A stretch of DNA of 64,000 nucleotides from Gaeumannomyces sp. JS-464 (taxonomy: Eukaryota > Ascomycota > Sordariomycetes > Magnaporthales > Magnaporthaceae), in NCBI GenBank assembly GCA_002197995.1, contig NGZR01000001.1, forward strand, positions 13,411,501 to 13,475,500, read 5' to 3'. Shown piece after piece: positions 43,742-55,636 of the stretch (positions are counted from its first letter, which is position 1; every line of letters begins with the position of its first letter). Made by a program: the position numbers and the translations under genes. The notes below the pieces were generated by a model that saw only the letters and a list, made by a program, of their open reading frames with translations, was not told the DNA's origin and searched no databases.

Positions 43742-45776
43742 ATGAGCTCGGAAAACCAGCCACATAGTCCGATGAGCCCCGCCGACAAGACTGCAGCCGA
43801 TCACGACCATGGCGACGCTCACGACCTTGATAAGAAGGCTGAATGGAGACCTGACAAGACGGCGAGCATGGCGAGCCCAGGAAAAGGGCGTCACCAAACG
43901 AGGCACCAACAGCACCGGGGGTATTGACACATTGGACCGCTGGAGGTTGGTGGTAATCATGATCATGGCCATCCCCATCGTTTGGGCATTGGTTGTCGCT
44001 CTAGCCGGCAGGGGGTGGTTGGCGTCGGAATCCTTCACGACGCGTTTCGATTCCTCGGCGGCCTCCGCATCGCTTCCTACCCAGCGGGTTGCGAAACAGC
44101 CACCTTCCTCCCCTTGCTGCCAGCCAACGCGGTTGTCGAGAACGTCACGTCTGTGCCCGAAGGCGGCACCTTTGGCGAGGGCGCCGCCAACCTGCCCTCG
44201 CCGACAGACCCCACAGACCTGCCACAACTGTGTGCCGTCATCATCAGGGTGACGAGTTCGCCCAGCTCGAGCTTCCGGTTCGGCATGTTCCTCCCCACAG
44301 CGCCAGGAAAGTGGAACGGGCGGTTCCTGGCCGTGGGGAACGGCGGGTTCGGCGGCGGCATCAGCTGGCGCCAGATGGCCGAGTCGGGCCCACACCATGG
44401 GTTCGCAACGCTATCGACCGACACTGGACACAACTCGACCAGCTTGGACAGCGGCTGGGCCCTGCACAACCCGGAGGGAAGGGCCGACTGGGGCTGGCGT
44501 GCGCTGCACGAATCGGTGGCGCTGGGCAAGAGGCTCACGCGCGCCTTTTACGGTCGCGGAGGACAGCCGCCCGGATGTACTCGTACTACTCGAGCTGCTC
44601 GACCGGCGGGCGCCAGGGGCTCAAGGAGATCCAGATCTCTCCCGGCAGCTTCGACGGGGGTGCTGGTGGGCGCCCCGGCATGGTGGACAAGCCATCTCAA
44701 TACGTTCGCGGCCAAGACGGGCATGTACAACCTGCCGTTCGATGCGCCGCACCACGTGCCCGTGGAGCTGTTCGGGGCCATATCGCGCGAGGTGGCGCGG
44801 CAATGCGACGGCGACGACGGCGTCGTCGATGGCATCGTGTCGGCGCCCGACGAGTGCGGATTCAACCTCGGCGCCATGCGCTGCGGTAACCCGGGCGTCA
44901 ACAGCTCCGCGTGCCTCACGGACGCACAGATCCAGACTGTTCGCAACATTTATGCCGACTGGCGGCGCGAAGGTGCAACAAAGCCCGCGACGGCCACGAC
45001 CACGTACGTCGGAGGGCCGGCGCCGCCGGTAAAAGCAGCGTCTGCGCCCGCGGTGCTCGGGGCCGACAAGGACCTCCTGTACCCGGGGCTGAACCCGGGC
45101 AGCGAAAACGGCTGGAACGTGCTGTTCAACGGCACCAAGCCGAGCCCGTTCGGGGAGGGCTACATCCGCAACTTTGTGCTTGACGACCCGGACTGGGACT
45201 GGCGCGCCTTCAACGACAGCATCCTGGACCTCGCGGCGCGGACGGACCCTGGAGGGCCGACGGCGGGCCAGTACGACATCACACCGTTCCGGCGCCGCGG
45301 CGGCAAGATTCTGCTGTACCACGGCATGGCGGATGGGCTAGTACCCATGCGAGGCTCGCACCTGTACTATGAGCGCACGCGCCAGGCCATGGGAAAAGAA
45401 GAGGGCGGGCGGCGACGACAAAGACGACGACGGGCTCAGCGACTTTTTCCGCTACTTCCTGGTCCCGGGGATGGGACACTGCGCAGGCACCCCCGTCGCC
45501 TGGTCGTTCGGGGCGGCGGGGCAGGCGGGCGCGCTCAACGCTTCGGCGTGGTCGGTGCCCGGGTTTGAGGACGAGCGACACGACGCGCTGCTGGCTCTCG
45601 TGGGCTGGGTCGAGTGTGGCAGGGCAGTGGACCAGATCGTGGCGACCACGTGGAACGACGGGCAGAACGCCAGCTCAGGGGTCAGCAGCCAGCGGCCGCT
45701 GTGTCCGTTCCCCAAGCGGGCGATTTGGGACAAGATTGGAAATGTGGACGAGGCGGGGAGTTGGAGGTGTGGGTAA
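43742..45776 (+). CDS. Tannase/feruloyl esterase family protein, possible membrane anchor
   Basis: A serine esterase of the tannase family (PF07519-type), which hydrolyses galloyl or feruloyl esters. ATG 43742 starts a polar tail (MSSENQPHSPMSPADKTA). A very hydrophobic stretch (VVIMIMAIPIVWALVVALAG) follows in another frame at about 43947-44010. The catalytic domain starts around 44060 (GGLRIASYPAGCETATFLP), with KWNGRFLAVGNGGFGG, FATLSTDTGHNSTS and the nucleophile motif CSTGGRQ at 44596-44616. The last is offset by frame breaks on both sides, near 44565 and 44660. The Asp of YHGMADGLVP and the His of GMGHCAG (about 45474) complete the triad; a last break lies near 45400. The stop is at 45774. 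The hydrophobic stretch could instead lie in an intron (GTATTG...GGCAG). Confidence 0.8.
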
Positions 45777-48563
45777 ATAATTGATTTAGCCCTTTTTTTT
45801 CCTTTTTTTTTTTTCCAACGGGCCTACAAACACGGCCGGTCAGTCTCTTCTTGGCCTGTGCGGCGCACTCCCTGGGGGCTATGGAGTTGGGTGTGGCTGC
45901 AGCTCCGTTGATTGCACCATTCCTGGGGCTGCCCGCATAGCACGGACTCCCACAGCCACGACGGCGGCCCCCAGCCGGCCGTGAGCGCTAGAGGCGGACC
46001 GCCATGGGCCCCGATCCGACAGTGACGGGACGCTTTCACGCTGAGATGGAGAAGGAAAAAAGAAAGAAAAGGAAAAAAAAAAGAAATCATCGCAGGACCG
46101 TTGGACGGGCGGGTTCAATTCACCGGATCGGCGCCCCGGGACATCATTCAATGCATTTAGCTTCCCCGGGCGGGGATCATGACAGATTCATGAATTCGTA
46201 ATTCTTCGCAGGGGACCTGATCTACGTGATTTGGCATTCTCCCACCGTGCGCACCTTGTTAGTGCATAGCAGCTCTGACAAGCCGGAAACGTTGGCAATC
46301 TCCCGCCCGTCTGTCTTCGACAACAAACAACAAACAGAGCGCCAGCAGCTGAAAAAAAAAGCCCTCACGGGGTAGGCAAGTAATTTCATAATGAGTGGGC
46401 CGGTTTTAGCGCCGACAAGCAAAACAGGAAGCTTGAACTGCATGGTATGAGCCTACCCGACTTGGGCGCTTATTTTCTGTAAGCCCCCATGGACGCTTGT
46501 CATTTTCTGCCCAGCAGTTATGGAAATAGAAATGCCTTGCCTGCACCTCGCGGCCAACGCACCCACAAGTGCGGCCCTTCGCTACCAGAAGCCCGAATTT
46601 GAATCATGCTGTGTCGATCCCGGGGAGCCATCGAACGGCAAGTCCCTCGCTCGCGGTGGCATCCATATCCTCAGACCCCTGATCAGCTGAGCTGCAGGTG
46701 GTCGTTGGCGTCAGTTCCGGACCGCCTTCCTGGCTTCCTGGCCACGCGGGGGCACAGCCATAATCCCACGCTGCATGGAGCGATTCCTAGCGGCCGCCAA
46801 TGGCTGCGAGGACTGTCCCTTTCCGTCGACCCCACAGCCTTGCGGGTATCGGTGGTGGTGGGTGGTGGTGGGTGGTGCCAGGGCTTGGCTGACGACGTGC
46901 CGGCTGCCGGGTGCCTCCCACCCCAGCAGTGCAGATCGGACTTGGGAGTCCTAGATGATAGTGGTGTTGGCAGAGCTGTGGCTCTACCTACCAGGTAGGC
47001 AGGGATGTGCCTGGATTCCGGTAGCTGATTGGCACTCAGGATTTCAGCTCGACCTGCATGATCGCGACGGACACAGTCCAGCCATCACAGCCCAAGCCCA
47101 ATGCAGCACCCCCGCAGACCCAACCCTAGCGTCGCGGCCATCAAGCCACCACAACGGCTGGCTAACACACCCTCGCGGGTGCATCGTGCATTGCATGCGG
47201 CTATTTTTGCTCTTCCACAATTGCCGTTGATGTGGCGCATCTTTGATGCTTGTATCACCATGAGCTCATCCGTCTTTATTTTACTACCCTCCCCTCGTAT
47301 TGTGAATGATGAAGGCATCCCGCACGACTCCTTACGGGGAGCCGGAATTGCGCAATGGCAAGGCGGTTGGCGGTGCAAAGAAGGGTTTAATCGCTGGCAC
47401 AGTTGCTGGCGACGGTGGATGCGCGTGCTGCAATGTGCCCGTGTCGAAATCGGCCCCCAATGAGGGAGTTTCAGGAACGGCCTCCGGGGGAGCCCGAAAT
47501 TGGTTTTTTTTCTTTCCTCCCCAAGTGGCAGGTACTCAGTTCCAGAGACAGCGCTGTCTCACGTTCCCTTTCCAAATAGTTAGCACCACAAAAAGCGCGA
47601 ATCGAAACAATATCCAAGAAACAGGTATTGAGAATTGAAATAAAAATACAAATAAAAATCTTGGACAAAAATGCTTCAACAAACAACAAGAAATCAAATC
47701 AACAAACGCGTCGTACCATTCAAACCGACACCGTCACATTCTGACCCCAATCTATGCGAATGCCACCCATCCACACGTACAGGCAGCCCGTCCCGTGATT
47801 TGGCGTCCAGGGCCCATTGGGTGCAAGTCGCCGCGTAAACACGCTGCACGTTGGCAGCCCGTCTCGCTCGACCGTGACATCATCGTGGGAGAAGCCATCT
47901 TGGCTGTCTGGGCTGGCCAATGGCAGCCGTTGAACCGGCGCAGTATGGCGATATGGTGCAAAGACGTCTCATCTCCCTCGTCTTTGCTACGCGGCCCCAT
48001 GCAAGCCTGTCGGCCTCACCGTCCTCTTTGGGGGTGCACAGTGGCAGTTTGTCCAAGGCGGCTGGGCTGGCACGGTAATGTGGATCCACCGGACGGTTTT
48101 AACCAGCTGTTTGCGGGACCCCTGGTATTGAGGGAGCACGGGCGCAGCGGGGCTGGCCGTAGCCGTCGAGCTCGATGATTGGCTGCAGCAACCTTGTTGG
48201 CGGCCTGCTGAAGGAAGCGCACCCCGCCTCACTAACATCGACAGATAGCAATGCCGCTGTGAGAATCCTTGTCGGTGACGTCTCTTGCAAAGGCATGTCG
48301 CCAAACCCAGCACTCGTCATCATCATATATCTCCCCCAGATCTCTCCTCGTCGCCACCATGAGTCCCCTCGCTCATCCGCCCCGTCGATCTTGTTATCAG
48401 ATCATCAAACCAGTCCTGGCAAAACGCCTCGCGACCAGAAACGAGACCTGGCCGCGGCCCGCAGACGACTCACATCGATATCACGCTCCCTGCTCAGCCA
48501 CGGACCCAGGGGCTCCCGCTGGCATCGGCAAGGACTTATAGCCGGGCGCACCTGCTCTCCACC
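45777..48563. other. Intergenic, no gene identified (2.8 kb)
   Basis: Overlapping frames on both strands without motifs. A G-rich tract at about 46851-46878 (repeated GGTGGTGG) could form a G-quadruplex. A T run follows the tannase stop near 45790-45815. Confidence 0.45.
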
Positions 48564-50183
48564 ATGAATACGCCCTTTTCTGACAACTACACACAAAACT
48601 ACTTCGACAACATACAGATCGCCAACATGGAAGGACATCCCTCAGGTGAGCTTGCCCGCTTCCCGCTGGTTGCGTGATCGATATCCGAGAAAGCCAGTGC
48701 TGACGCAAAAAAAACACGCAGGAACGACTCCAGCCATGAACGGCTTCGAGGCGAGACAGCTGCCCCTGCTCCAGGTTCGGACGCACTGGCCCTCGTACTC
48801 GCTTGGTGATCATTCCGCCGCCTCGGGCTCGGCAAGCGTGGATGCCAGCGGCTCCGAGTTTGGCTTTGCGGACCCGGCGTCGTGGTCCAACACGCCCCAT
48901 CCCCAGTCCGACTCGCCCCTCCTCCACAACACGACCCTCCCGGGCTACACGAACGTCGCCGGCGCCGGCGGCGCATTCACCATGGACCAGTATCCAACTC
49001 TCGATCTGAGCGTGCCGCCGCAGCAGCTGGCTCCCGAGGATCTGGACAGCCACCGAACCACCACACCGTACGAAACCACCCCTGTCGGGCCCACCCTTCG
49101 CGCCGAAAGCCACTTCAGCTTCCCCATGGCCAGCGGGCAGGACAGGGCGGTCCTCGGCCACGGGCAGGGCCACTCCAGGAACGGCTCTTCGGTCTCTCTG
49201 CCCAGCAACCTCATCTCCGCCTCGTCCAGCCGCGACTGCGAGGACGACGAGGAGGGCAGCCCCGGCCGGCGCAAGCGGGCGCGGCGGAGCGACCCGGACG
49301 GGCAGCCCCGCCGGCGCTTTGCGTGCCCCTACCAGGTCGCCGACCCTTCGCTCGACTGCTTCCACACGGGCAGGCGCAACCGCCTCGGGGGCTGCCAGAG
49401 CATCTACGCCTGCGACAGCACTTCAAGCGCCGCCACCGGCGATCCCACCGCTGCGAGACGTGCTGGAAGTCGTTCGAGAGGGCCGAGCTGGCGGACAAGC
49501 ACCGCGAGAAGGGCGGCTGCAAGCCCGCCAACGGGCACAGCGAGATGTTCATGACTCCAGAGCAGGAGAAGGAGGTCGAGAAGTCCGTCGGGTCCAGGAG
49601 CGAGGAGGAGTGCTGGTGGGACATCTTCCGCGTGCTCATCGACGGGAAGACCGACCTCGCCACGCTCCAGACGCGCTACTCTGCTTGTAAGTTTTTTTTT
49701 TCTCCCGCACCTACACTCTCGCAGCCAATTCTAGCGCAAGGCGATCTTTTTGCTAACCAACATCCCCACCACAGATTACCTTCCCAATAGCAGGGAGCTC
49801 GGCATCATCACCCAGACGCAGAGCATGCTCCCGGCCCAGCAGTTCGGCCACCCCTCGAGCCAGTTCGACATGATGTCCGCGGGCTTGATGGACCAGCAGT
49901 TCATGCTCACCGACGCCCAGTTCGAGCTCCAGTCGGCGTCCCAGGACACCATAACCCTGCGCCACGGCGGGGGATGGAAGGCGGCCTCACGCAAGGTTAC
50001 GGCGATGTCGACGCGAGCCAGCACCAGCAGCAAGCCTCGGCCACCGACGCCAGCGCCGCCAGGACCCACCTCGGGCGCATCCGCGAGCTCGTCTTCATGG
50101 GCCTGGACGACCAAGCGAACGCCCACGAGTCGCTGGCGCAGATCAGGGCTATCCTCCCCGCCTTGGAGGAGAGCATCCGGTGA
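48564..50183 (+). CDS. C2H2 zinc-finger protein, probable transcription factor
   Basis: Exons 48564-48645, 48722-49686 and 49775-50183 with good GT...AG sites. The N-terminus (MNTPFSDNYTQNYFDNIQI) and the following 190 residues are disordered, Ser/Pro/Gln-rich. A basic GRRKRARRSDPDGQPRRRF precedes the zinc-binding block: FACPYQ...CFHTGRRNRLGGCQSIYAC, RQHFKRRH, HRCETCWKSFERAELADKH. The second unit is a clear C2H2 finger, the first an atypical one. A helical segment (SEEECWWDIFRVLIDGK) follows. One base is missing after IYAC (near 49420) and another shift sits in the G5 run near 49970, after which EGGLTQGYGDVDASQHQQQ leads to the end. Target genes unknown. Confidence 0.75.
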
Positions 50184-51549
50184 CATTTGCGGAGTGGGAG
50201 ATTTTGGCTCAGGCCAGTGTGTTTTGGGTAGAAAAGCAGGATGAGATTGGGTTTCTCTATGGTGTCACTTTCCTTGCAACGTTTGTACTATGTCTCTCCT
50301 TCACATTTTCTGGGCCGTGTTTTGGGCGGGTGACTTCCCTGGACGATATTCTCTTCTTCTTTATATCCTTCATTTTCACTATTTCTCTTGGCAGTCATTT
50401 CTTTTGGGCAACAAAATACGGGACTTCTCTTTCTCGATACAAACTTGTGAAATCTAAACTTTCCATTCTATGTGTACTACTACCTCGTAATATTTTAATT
50501 CTTCCTCTTTCTCCACTTCGACCCATGAGCTGCGGCGAATTTCTGCCACGGCTCCCAGCTAGGCTTGCACGGATTCCTTGACTTCTTTGTCTCCTCCTTG
50601 ACGCTCTCCAAAGGCGGCGTGCGTCGGATGATTGTGGCTTCCACTGAATTTGGAACTTTGACCTGGCCGCTGCAAGGGCGGCTTTATGTTTTGGACTTAA
50701 AAAAAAAAAACGCCTCGCGCCTAGCCACGATTCTGCCTGGCGGCCCGTGTGTATGCATGGCTCCTGCAGGTTGCACCTTTGAACCCAGAAAAAGACCAGG
50801 CTCACTGAAAACCACCCAACAGCCAACACAGCAGAGCTCGGGGCCCCACCAGCCAAGCAAGCCCTGCCCGTTATCTTTGACCCCTGCACACGCTCGATTT
50901 AACCCATATTCCCCGGCATGTACCTTCCCCCCGCATTTCCAGCTCAAGGCGAGTGGCGCAGAGCCCTTCAACAACCAACGCCTGCCGCCAAACACCCACT
51001 GCCGACGCGAGAGGCGCGGGAGGGGCGTAGCCCAAGGCAAGGGGGGAACGGAATGGCGCTACCCCTTGCCGAACTGCCGGTTCGGCGGGATTTATTTGTT
51101 TAGCGCTGCACGCTGGTCGTATGCTCGGTTCGTGCCATGGAGGCTGGTGGCGGACGCCTGCGCCGCCCCGTAGGGCTCGGGTGTCCGCGTAATGGGGCTC
51201 GACCTTTCTGATTTATTTTTTCTGCCCGGCAGGTGTTTTCTTCGCTTCTCCTTTGCGTCGGATGTGTCCTAGTTCGATCGTGTGGCGCTCGACTCTGGGC
51301 CATCTCCGTCCGAGCCGGGGACGACCGGGCTAGCGTTGAGATGGCGGAATGGCGATCTGAGGAGGGACACGTATATATCTGGTAGACATAGCATCTCGAG
51401 CCCCGCGACTGGCGTCTGTTGTCCTTGTGTCGGTGCTGAATCCCCTGCCTTGGGCGGCTCATCGCGTCTTGCAAAGTCCTTCTCCCGCGAGCATCCAATC
51501 TTTCTGACAGGCGTCCTTGGCAGTCTGCCGCACCCCGTCCGTCGCTAAA
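50184..51549. other. Intergenic, no gene seen
   Basis: About 1.37 kb. The first 300 bp is T-rich 3' flank. An A run lies near 50699-50710. No coding support. Confidence 0.5.
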
Positions 51550-52434
51550 ATGAGGTTCACGGTCTTGATTCCACTTTCCCTCGTGGCTTTGGTCACTGCT
51601 GTTCCTGTGAGATACCGAAATGCTATCTGGAATCCGGTCAGACAAAGAATTATACAGGGGCTACCAACTAACACCCCCTACCTCCCCTCGCAGTACGGCA
51701 TCACCACCAGCGCCGAGGCCGGAAGCATGCTGGCGCAGCTCAAAGTCGCGGCCAGCGGCTCGGCCACGGGCTACAGCCTGGCGCAGTTCGGCTCCGTTCA
51801 GATGCGGACCGACAAATGCGACACCGAGTAAGGATGAGGCCGGTCTTTTGTCTCTCTTCATCTTGCCCAAGCGAAACGTGGCCCAGATAATAGCATCGAA
51901 TGCTGATCCAGATTTGTCTTCTTTGCTGCCTTACAGAGATATCGTGCGCTGGAGGGACGCGTCGACCGACGCGCAGGTGGACGACAAGTGCACCCTGGTG
52001 AGCGGCACCTGGACGAGCCCCTGGGACGGCGCGATCTGGTCGTACACGCAGCCGGACAGGGTCGCCGTCGGCCGCCTGGTCACTCCCAAGAACGCATGGA
52101 TCGTGAGTCCCCATTCCATCTTGAGACGCCATTTCCAACACGCACCCAACAAGCTGACACCGTTTTGTACCCCACTTTCCAGTCCGGCGCGAGCGCGTGG
52201 ACCGCCGACAAGCGGCAGCTGTTCCTCAACGACCTGGAGCGCCCGGAGCTCTGGCTCGTCACCAAGACTGTCGCCGTGGCCAAGGGCGACAAGACGCCCG
52301 ACGCGTGGATGCCGACACTGGCCCAGGCGCGCTGCGACTACGCCATCAGCTGGGTCGCCGTCAAGGGCTACTGGGACCTGACCATCACGTCGGCCGAGAA
52401 GACGGCGCTGACGAGCATGCTTAACGCTTGCTGA
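51550..52434 (+). CDS. Secreted DUF1524 (GmrSD-C / HNH-like) protein, catalytic residues apparently lost
   Basis: Three exons, 51550-51827, 51937-52102 and 52183-52434, in phase with no frameshift, giving 231 residues. A signal peptide (MRFTVLIPLSLVALVTAVP) is followed by a domain found in many secreted fungal and bacterial DUF1524 proteins: WTSPWDG, NAWSGASAWTADKRQLFLND (across the last intron), RPELWLVTKT, VAKGDKTPDAWMP, DYAISWVAVKGYWDLT and SAEKTALTSMLNAC. Active relatives have an Asp-His pair before the AW motif and an Asn four to five residues before KGD. Here those positions read GRLVTPKNAW and KTVAVAKGD, so the His and Asn are absent. The fold is probably kept for another role. Confidence 0.78.
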
Positions 52435-53255
52435 AAAGGGGCGAAGAAAAAGTCGTGCTATAGGAGTGTTTGGTTCGGTTCTGGTTTACACGGCCCTTTG
52501 GCGCGCTGTTTGTTTTTGCCTGTTTATCAACGATGGCCTGTGCAAAAGTCACTTACACACCACGGCGTGCTCTCGTTTGGCCCACGCTCCATCTTCCACG
52601 CTAGACTTCAAAACATGCACCAAGGCCGCATTCGGTAGTAGTTGTCTGTGGCTGCCGTCTTGCTACTCGTCGTGCCAATGTAGAATATGTCTACTTGCAA
52701 CCCACGATTGTGGGTGGCACACCAGCCCTCCAACAGGCACCTCGGCTCCCAGTCTCCAGCCAAACCGGGCAACAAAGGATCGTGAGTATACTCGCTAGCC
52801 GCCAGGTTATTTGCTGTTGGTTCCAGCTCTCGGTCAATCGTTGAAATCTCATTGGCCGGCCCCGAAAGGCCGCACCTGTTTTTCAGACCTGCGTAGTGGA
52901 ATAATGGCAGGGCCGCAGAGGCTGGTCTGCTGCATGAGAAACGGGAGCCTCTGATTTGACGCAGCGAGAAGGCAGATGCCCAAGGCAGACCAAGTCCAAT
53001 TGTGGCGGACGCCTGGCGGATGGCACTTTTCGGCAGTTGATACCACCCGCTTTTGGAACGAGCTCTTCCTCGATCTCTTCTTTGTTGCGAATCGTGTATA
53101 TATCGACCCGTCACTCCCCGGCCGCCGTCGTGTCTTTGGAACCCAAGACGCATGCTCATTTCCTTCTCTTGTTGTCCTCCTAGGGCACTCAAGCCAGCCA
53201 GCAAACTGTCCTTTCCGCCATTCAGCCCTGAAACCCAGCATCCAAGTCCACCACC
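52435..53255. other. Intergenic, no gene seen
   Basis: About 820 bp. Hydrophobic and polar frames overlap on both strands without motifs. A 5'-UTR for the downstream gene is likely in the last 100 bp (ATG context CCACCATGCC). Confidence 0.5.
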
Positions 53256-54698
53256 ATGCCACAGCCGGGCATCGAATCTCCGACAGCGTCCCGCCACCAC
53301 CAGCCGTTGAGGATGCTCCCACGTGGACGCCGCCCGAGAGCACCGATATCACTTTCAATGACGATGGCACGTCCATGGTCTATTCACTCACCTCAAATTC
53401 TGCGCAAAGCCTCGAAACCTGGCTAGGCGGGGCGGCCGAGGTGTTGAGCATGACGAGGCGTCGCTCATCGTCTTCGGCCGCAAATTCGCCAACGCCGAGC
53501 AGCAGTGCGTATGGGCCAGCCTAGAACAGATACAGGCGCTCGCGCGCCGTTGCGATATCCCGCCAGAGATCATGGACTACGTAATGGAGCACGAACTCCT
53601 CGGAAGCCGGCCGATATCTGCCACCGACTGGTCGCTCCCGACCCCCTGCACATGGCACGCGGTGCCGATCCCGACGTGCATAGGAGGCCCTCAGCTTAAC
53701 TTCTATGTTCAAAATGTCGATCAGGTCATCGTTTTCCAGATGCCAGCCCTAGTGGGCAACGCGCGCCCTGCCAAACCAGGCCCCCTCCACGTCCTCCTGG
53801 TTATCGACAACGCTTTGTTGTTCGAAAACGCCTCGGCAATCGTCCATGCATCCCGGGAACGGCTTGATGTCGACGACCGTTGGAATACCCTACACGGGCA
53901 CCTGGTGGCCCACCTCGAGGTCGCTTTACGAACCTGGAGGCACGTATACGTGATACGCGGTGTCGCTGCCGAGATCAATGTAAGATCGACGCCGCTGATT
54001 CTTGTCCGTATCGGAGAGGGAGCCCGTGGATTTTGATGTATGATGTGGCATGCTAATATCCGCACCACAATTCGCCTAGATCGCCCAGGTGGAAAGTGCC
54101 TCCAAAGGAATCCTCACCCCCAGGCCTTCACCCATCTTGACGAAGGGATCTCTCAACTAGAGGCCATCCTAAATGGGATGCGCCAGTTAGAAGACGCGGC
54201 GGTCTACATTTCGAAGCTTTTCGCCCCGGCGGCCGAAGCCAACCTGCTGAAAATGGAAAACCTTGACCGCCTGGGCGCGCTGATTGCGCTGATCCGGTGC
54301 GCCGTCCAGTCCTTGGAGAGGCGTCACAACTGGAGCAAGTTCAAAAAGGAAACTGTAAGTCCAGATGCATAGGTACCTATCCGTTGCGCCCGTCGTCAGT
54401 AAAAGCACCCAACTTGGCGGCTATAGAGAAGGAAAGAAAGAAGATACAATCCATGTTCCCCAGTGGTATTGTTACTAAGACACATGTCACAGATCGTGGA
54501 GACGGTGCACGTCAACAATAACAGACTGGCGAGAGACAACATACGGGAGCTCCGTCACATCGCCGAGCAGAACCTCAAGGATGCCGAGAGGTTCCAAGAC
54601 CTCACCTTTCGAGTAGCTCAGGACTCGAGGCAGATGAAACGCCTGGCGTATCTGAACATGGCTTTCCTCCCATCAGCGTGGCTGCTGCGTGGCTGTGC

Positions 54699-54753
<55 letters not shown>

Positions 54754-55216
54754 ACCAGCGTAATTAGCGCCTGATGCTGACTAGAGGGTCATGCGATCAA
54801 AGGCCTTCTTCTCCACACCCTTCATGGCCCTGGACGACGCCGTGTCGTTCAAGGCTCCCGACAAGCTGTGGATGTTCTTCCTCGTTGCAGGAATCCTCAC
54901 TGCGGCCACGTTCGCAGCATCGATGCTGTGGGACAGGGTCGAGCAAAGAGGGCTTTCGTCGCAGCTGTCGGCCGGCGTCAACACGGATCCGGGTAGAGAA
55001 GATACAGTTGAAGGCTCAAGCAGGCGGCACTTGGAACCAGAGGAACAGCCAGTTTTCGTGGATTATCAAGCCGATTTCTTGGAGCTCGCGAAGCGGGAGA
55101 GGTCTGCTAGGCAGGGGAACGGCTCGGCTGCAAATGAATTTGGTACAGCCAGTGGCGTTGAGGCTGCTACCAATGAAGCGAAGGGGAATAGCGCGGGGAT
55201 GGTGCGGAGGAGGTGA
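53256..55216 (+). CDS. CorA-like (Mg2+ transporter-like) fungal membrane protein, interrupted by a poly(C) run
   Basis: ATG 53256 starts the N-terminus (MPQPGIESPTAS). Coding then moves through TWTPPESTDITFNDDGTSMV and DEASLIVFGRKFANAEQQC in different frames, with breaks near 53300 and in the G4 run near 53435. MDYVMEHELLGS (53572) to RTWRHVYVIRGVAAEIN is one exon ending at 53980. After an intron the next exon (from about 54080) reads THLDEGISQLEAILNGMRQL to HNWSKFKKET. The exon 54493-54677 has the family's coiled coil and start of helix 1 (QNLKDAERFQDLTFRVAQDS, LAYLNMAFLPSA). The last exon (about 54787-55216) holds helix 2 (LWMFFLVAGILTAATFAASM) and a cytosolic tail. The GMN signature expected between the helices is not seen. 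Confidence 0.65.
54701..54753 (+). repeat. Poly(C) run of 53 bases
   Basis: An uninterrupted C(53) followed by CACCAG. It lies within the stretch that separates LPSA from the last exon of the CorA-like gene, most simply an intron running from GTGGCTGC at 54678 to TAGAG at 54782-54786. Translated, it would give polyproline and then a stop. Confidence 0.9.
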
Positions 55217-55636
55217 GAGAGCAATTGCACCAGCGTGTGCCCATGTAGACTGAAGTAGCAAGTAGCACAGGAAGGTACCAGAGAGCAAGGGACCGGAATA
55301 TGTAAAGCTGGAATGTTTTCTTTTGAGGCCACTCTAGCCGTCTATGTAGACCCGCGGCCGGAGTATAATGGCAAATGAGGGTGGGTATCGTAACATGACT
55401 CCAGGTAAAGAAAGACGAAGAAGAGAAGGGGAAAACAAGCAGTCATCAAACATCATATATGCTCCATCCACCCCATCCAGTGGGTATCCAGACCTAATCT
55501 ACAAGCCAAAACCAGGACCGTGACCGTCTAGGAAATGCATTTTAAAAAACAATACAATAATAGGGGGCAAAAGAGCCGCAAAAAAAATGCAGAGAGGAAG
55601 CCACCTGGATCCGCCGACCCGGGGAGAGCCGCTCGC
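55217..55636. other. Intergenic between convergent genes
   Basis: 420 bp between the stops of the CorA-like and Egh16-like genes. Nothing but AT-rich 3' flank sequence. Confidence 0.5.

Noticed and set aside
51550..52434. DUF1524 protein as an active nuclease toxin
   Set aside because: The residues expected for catalysis are missing and no partner or immunity gene is nearby.
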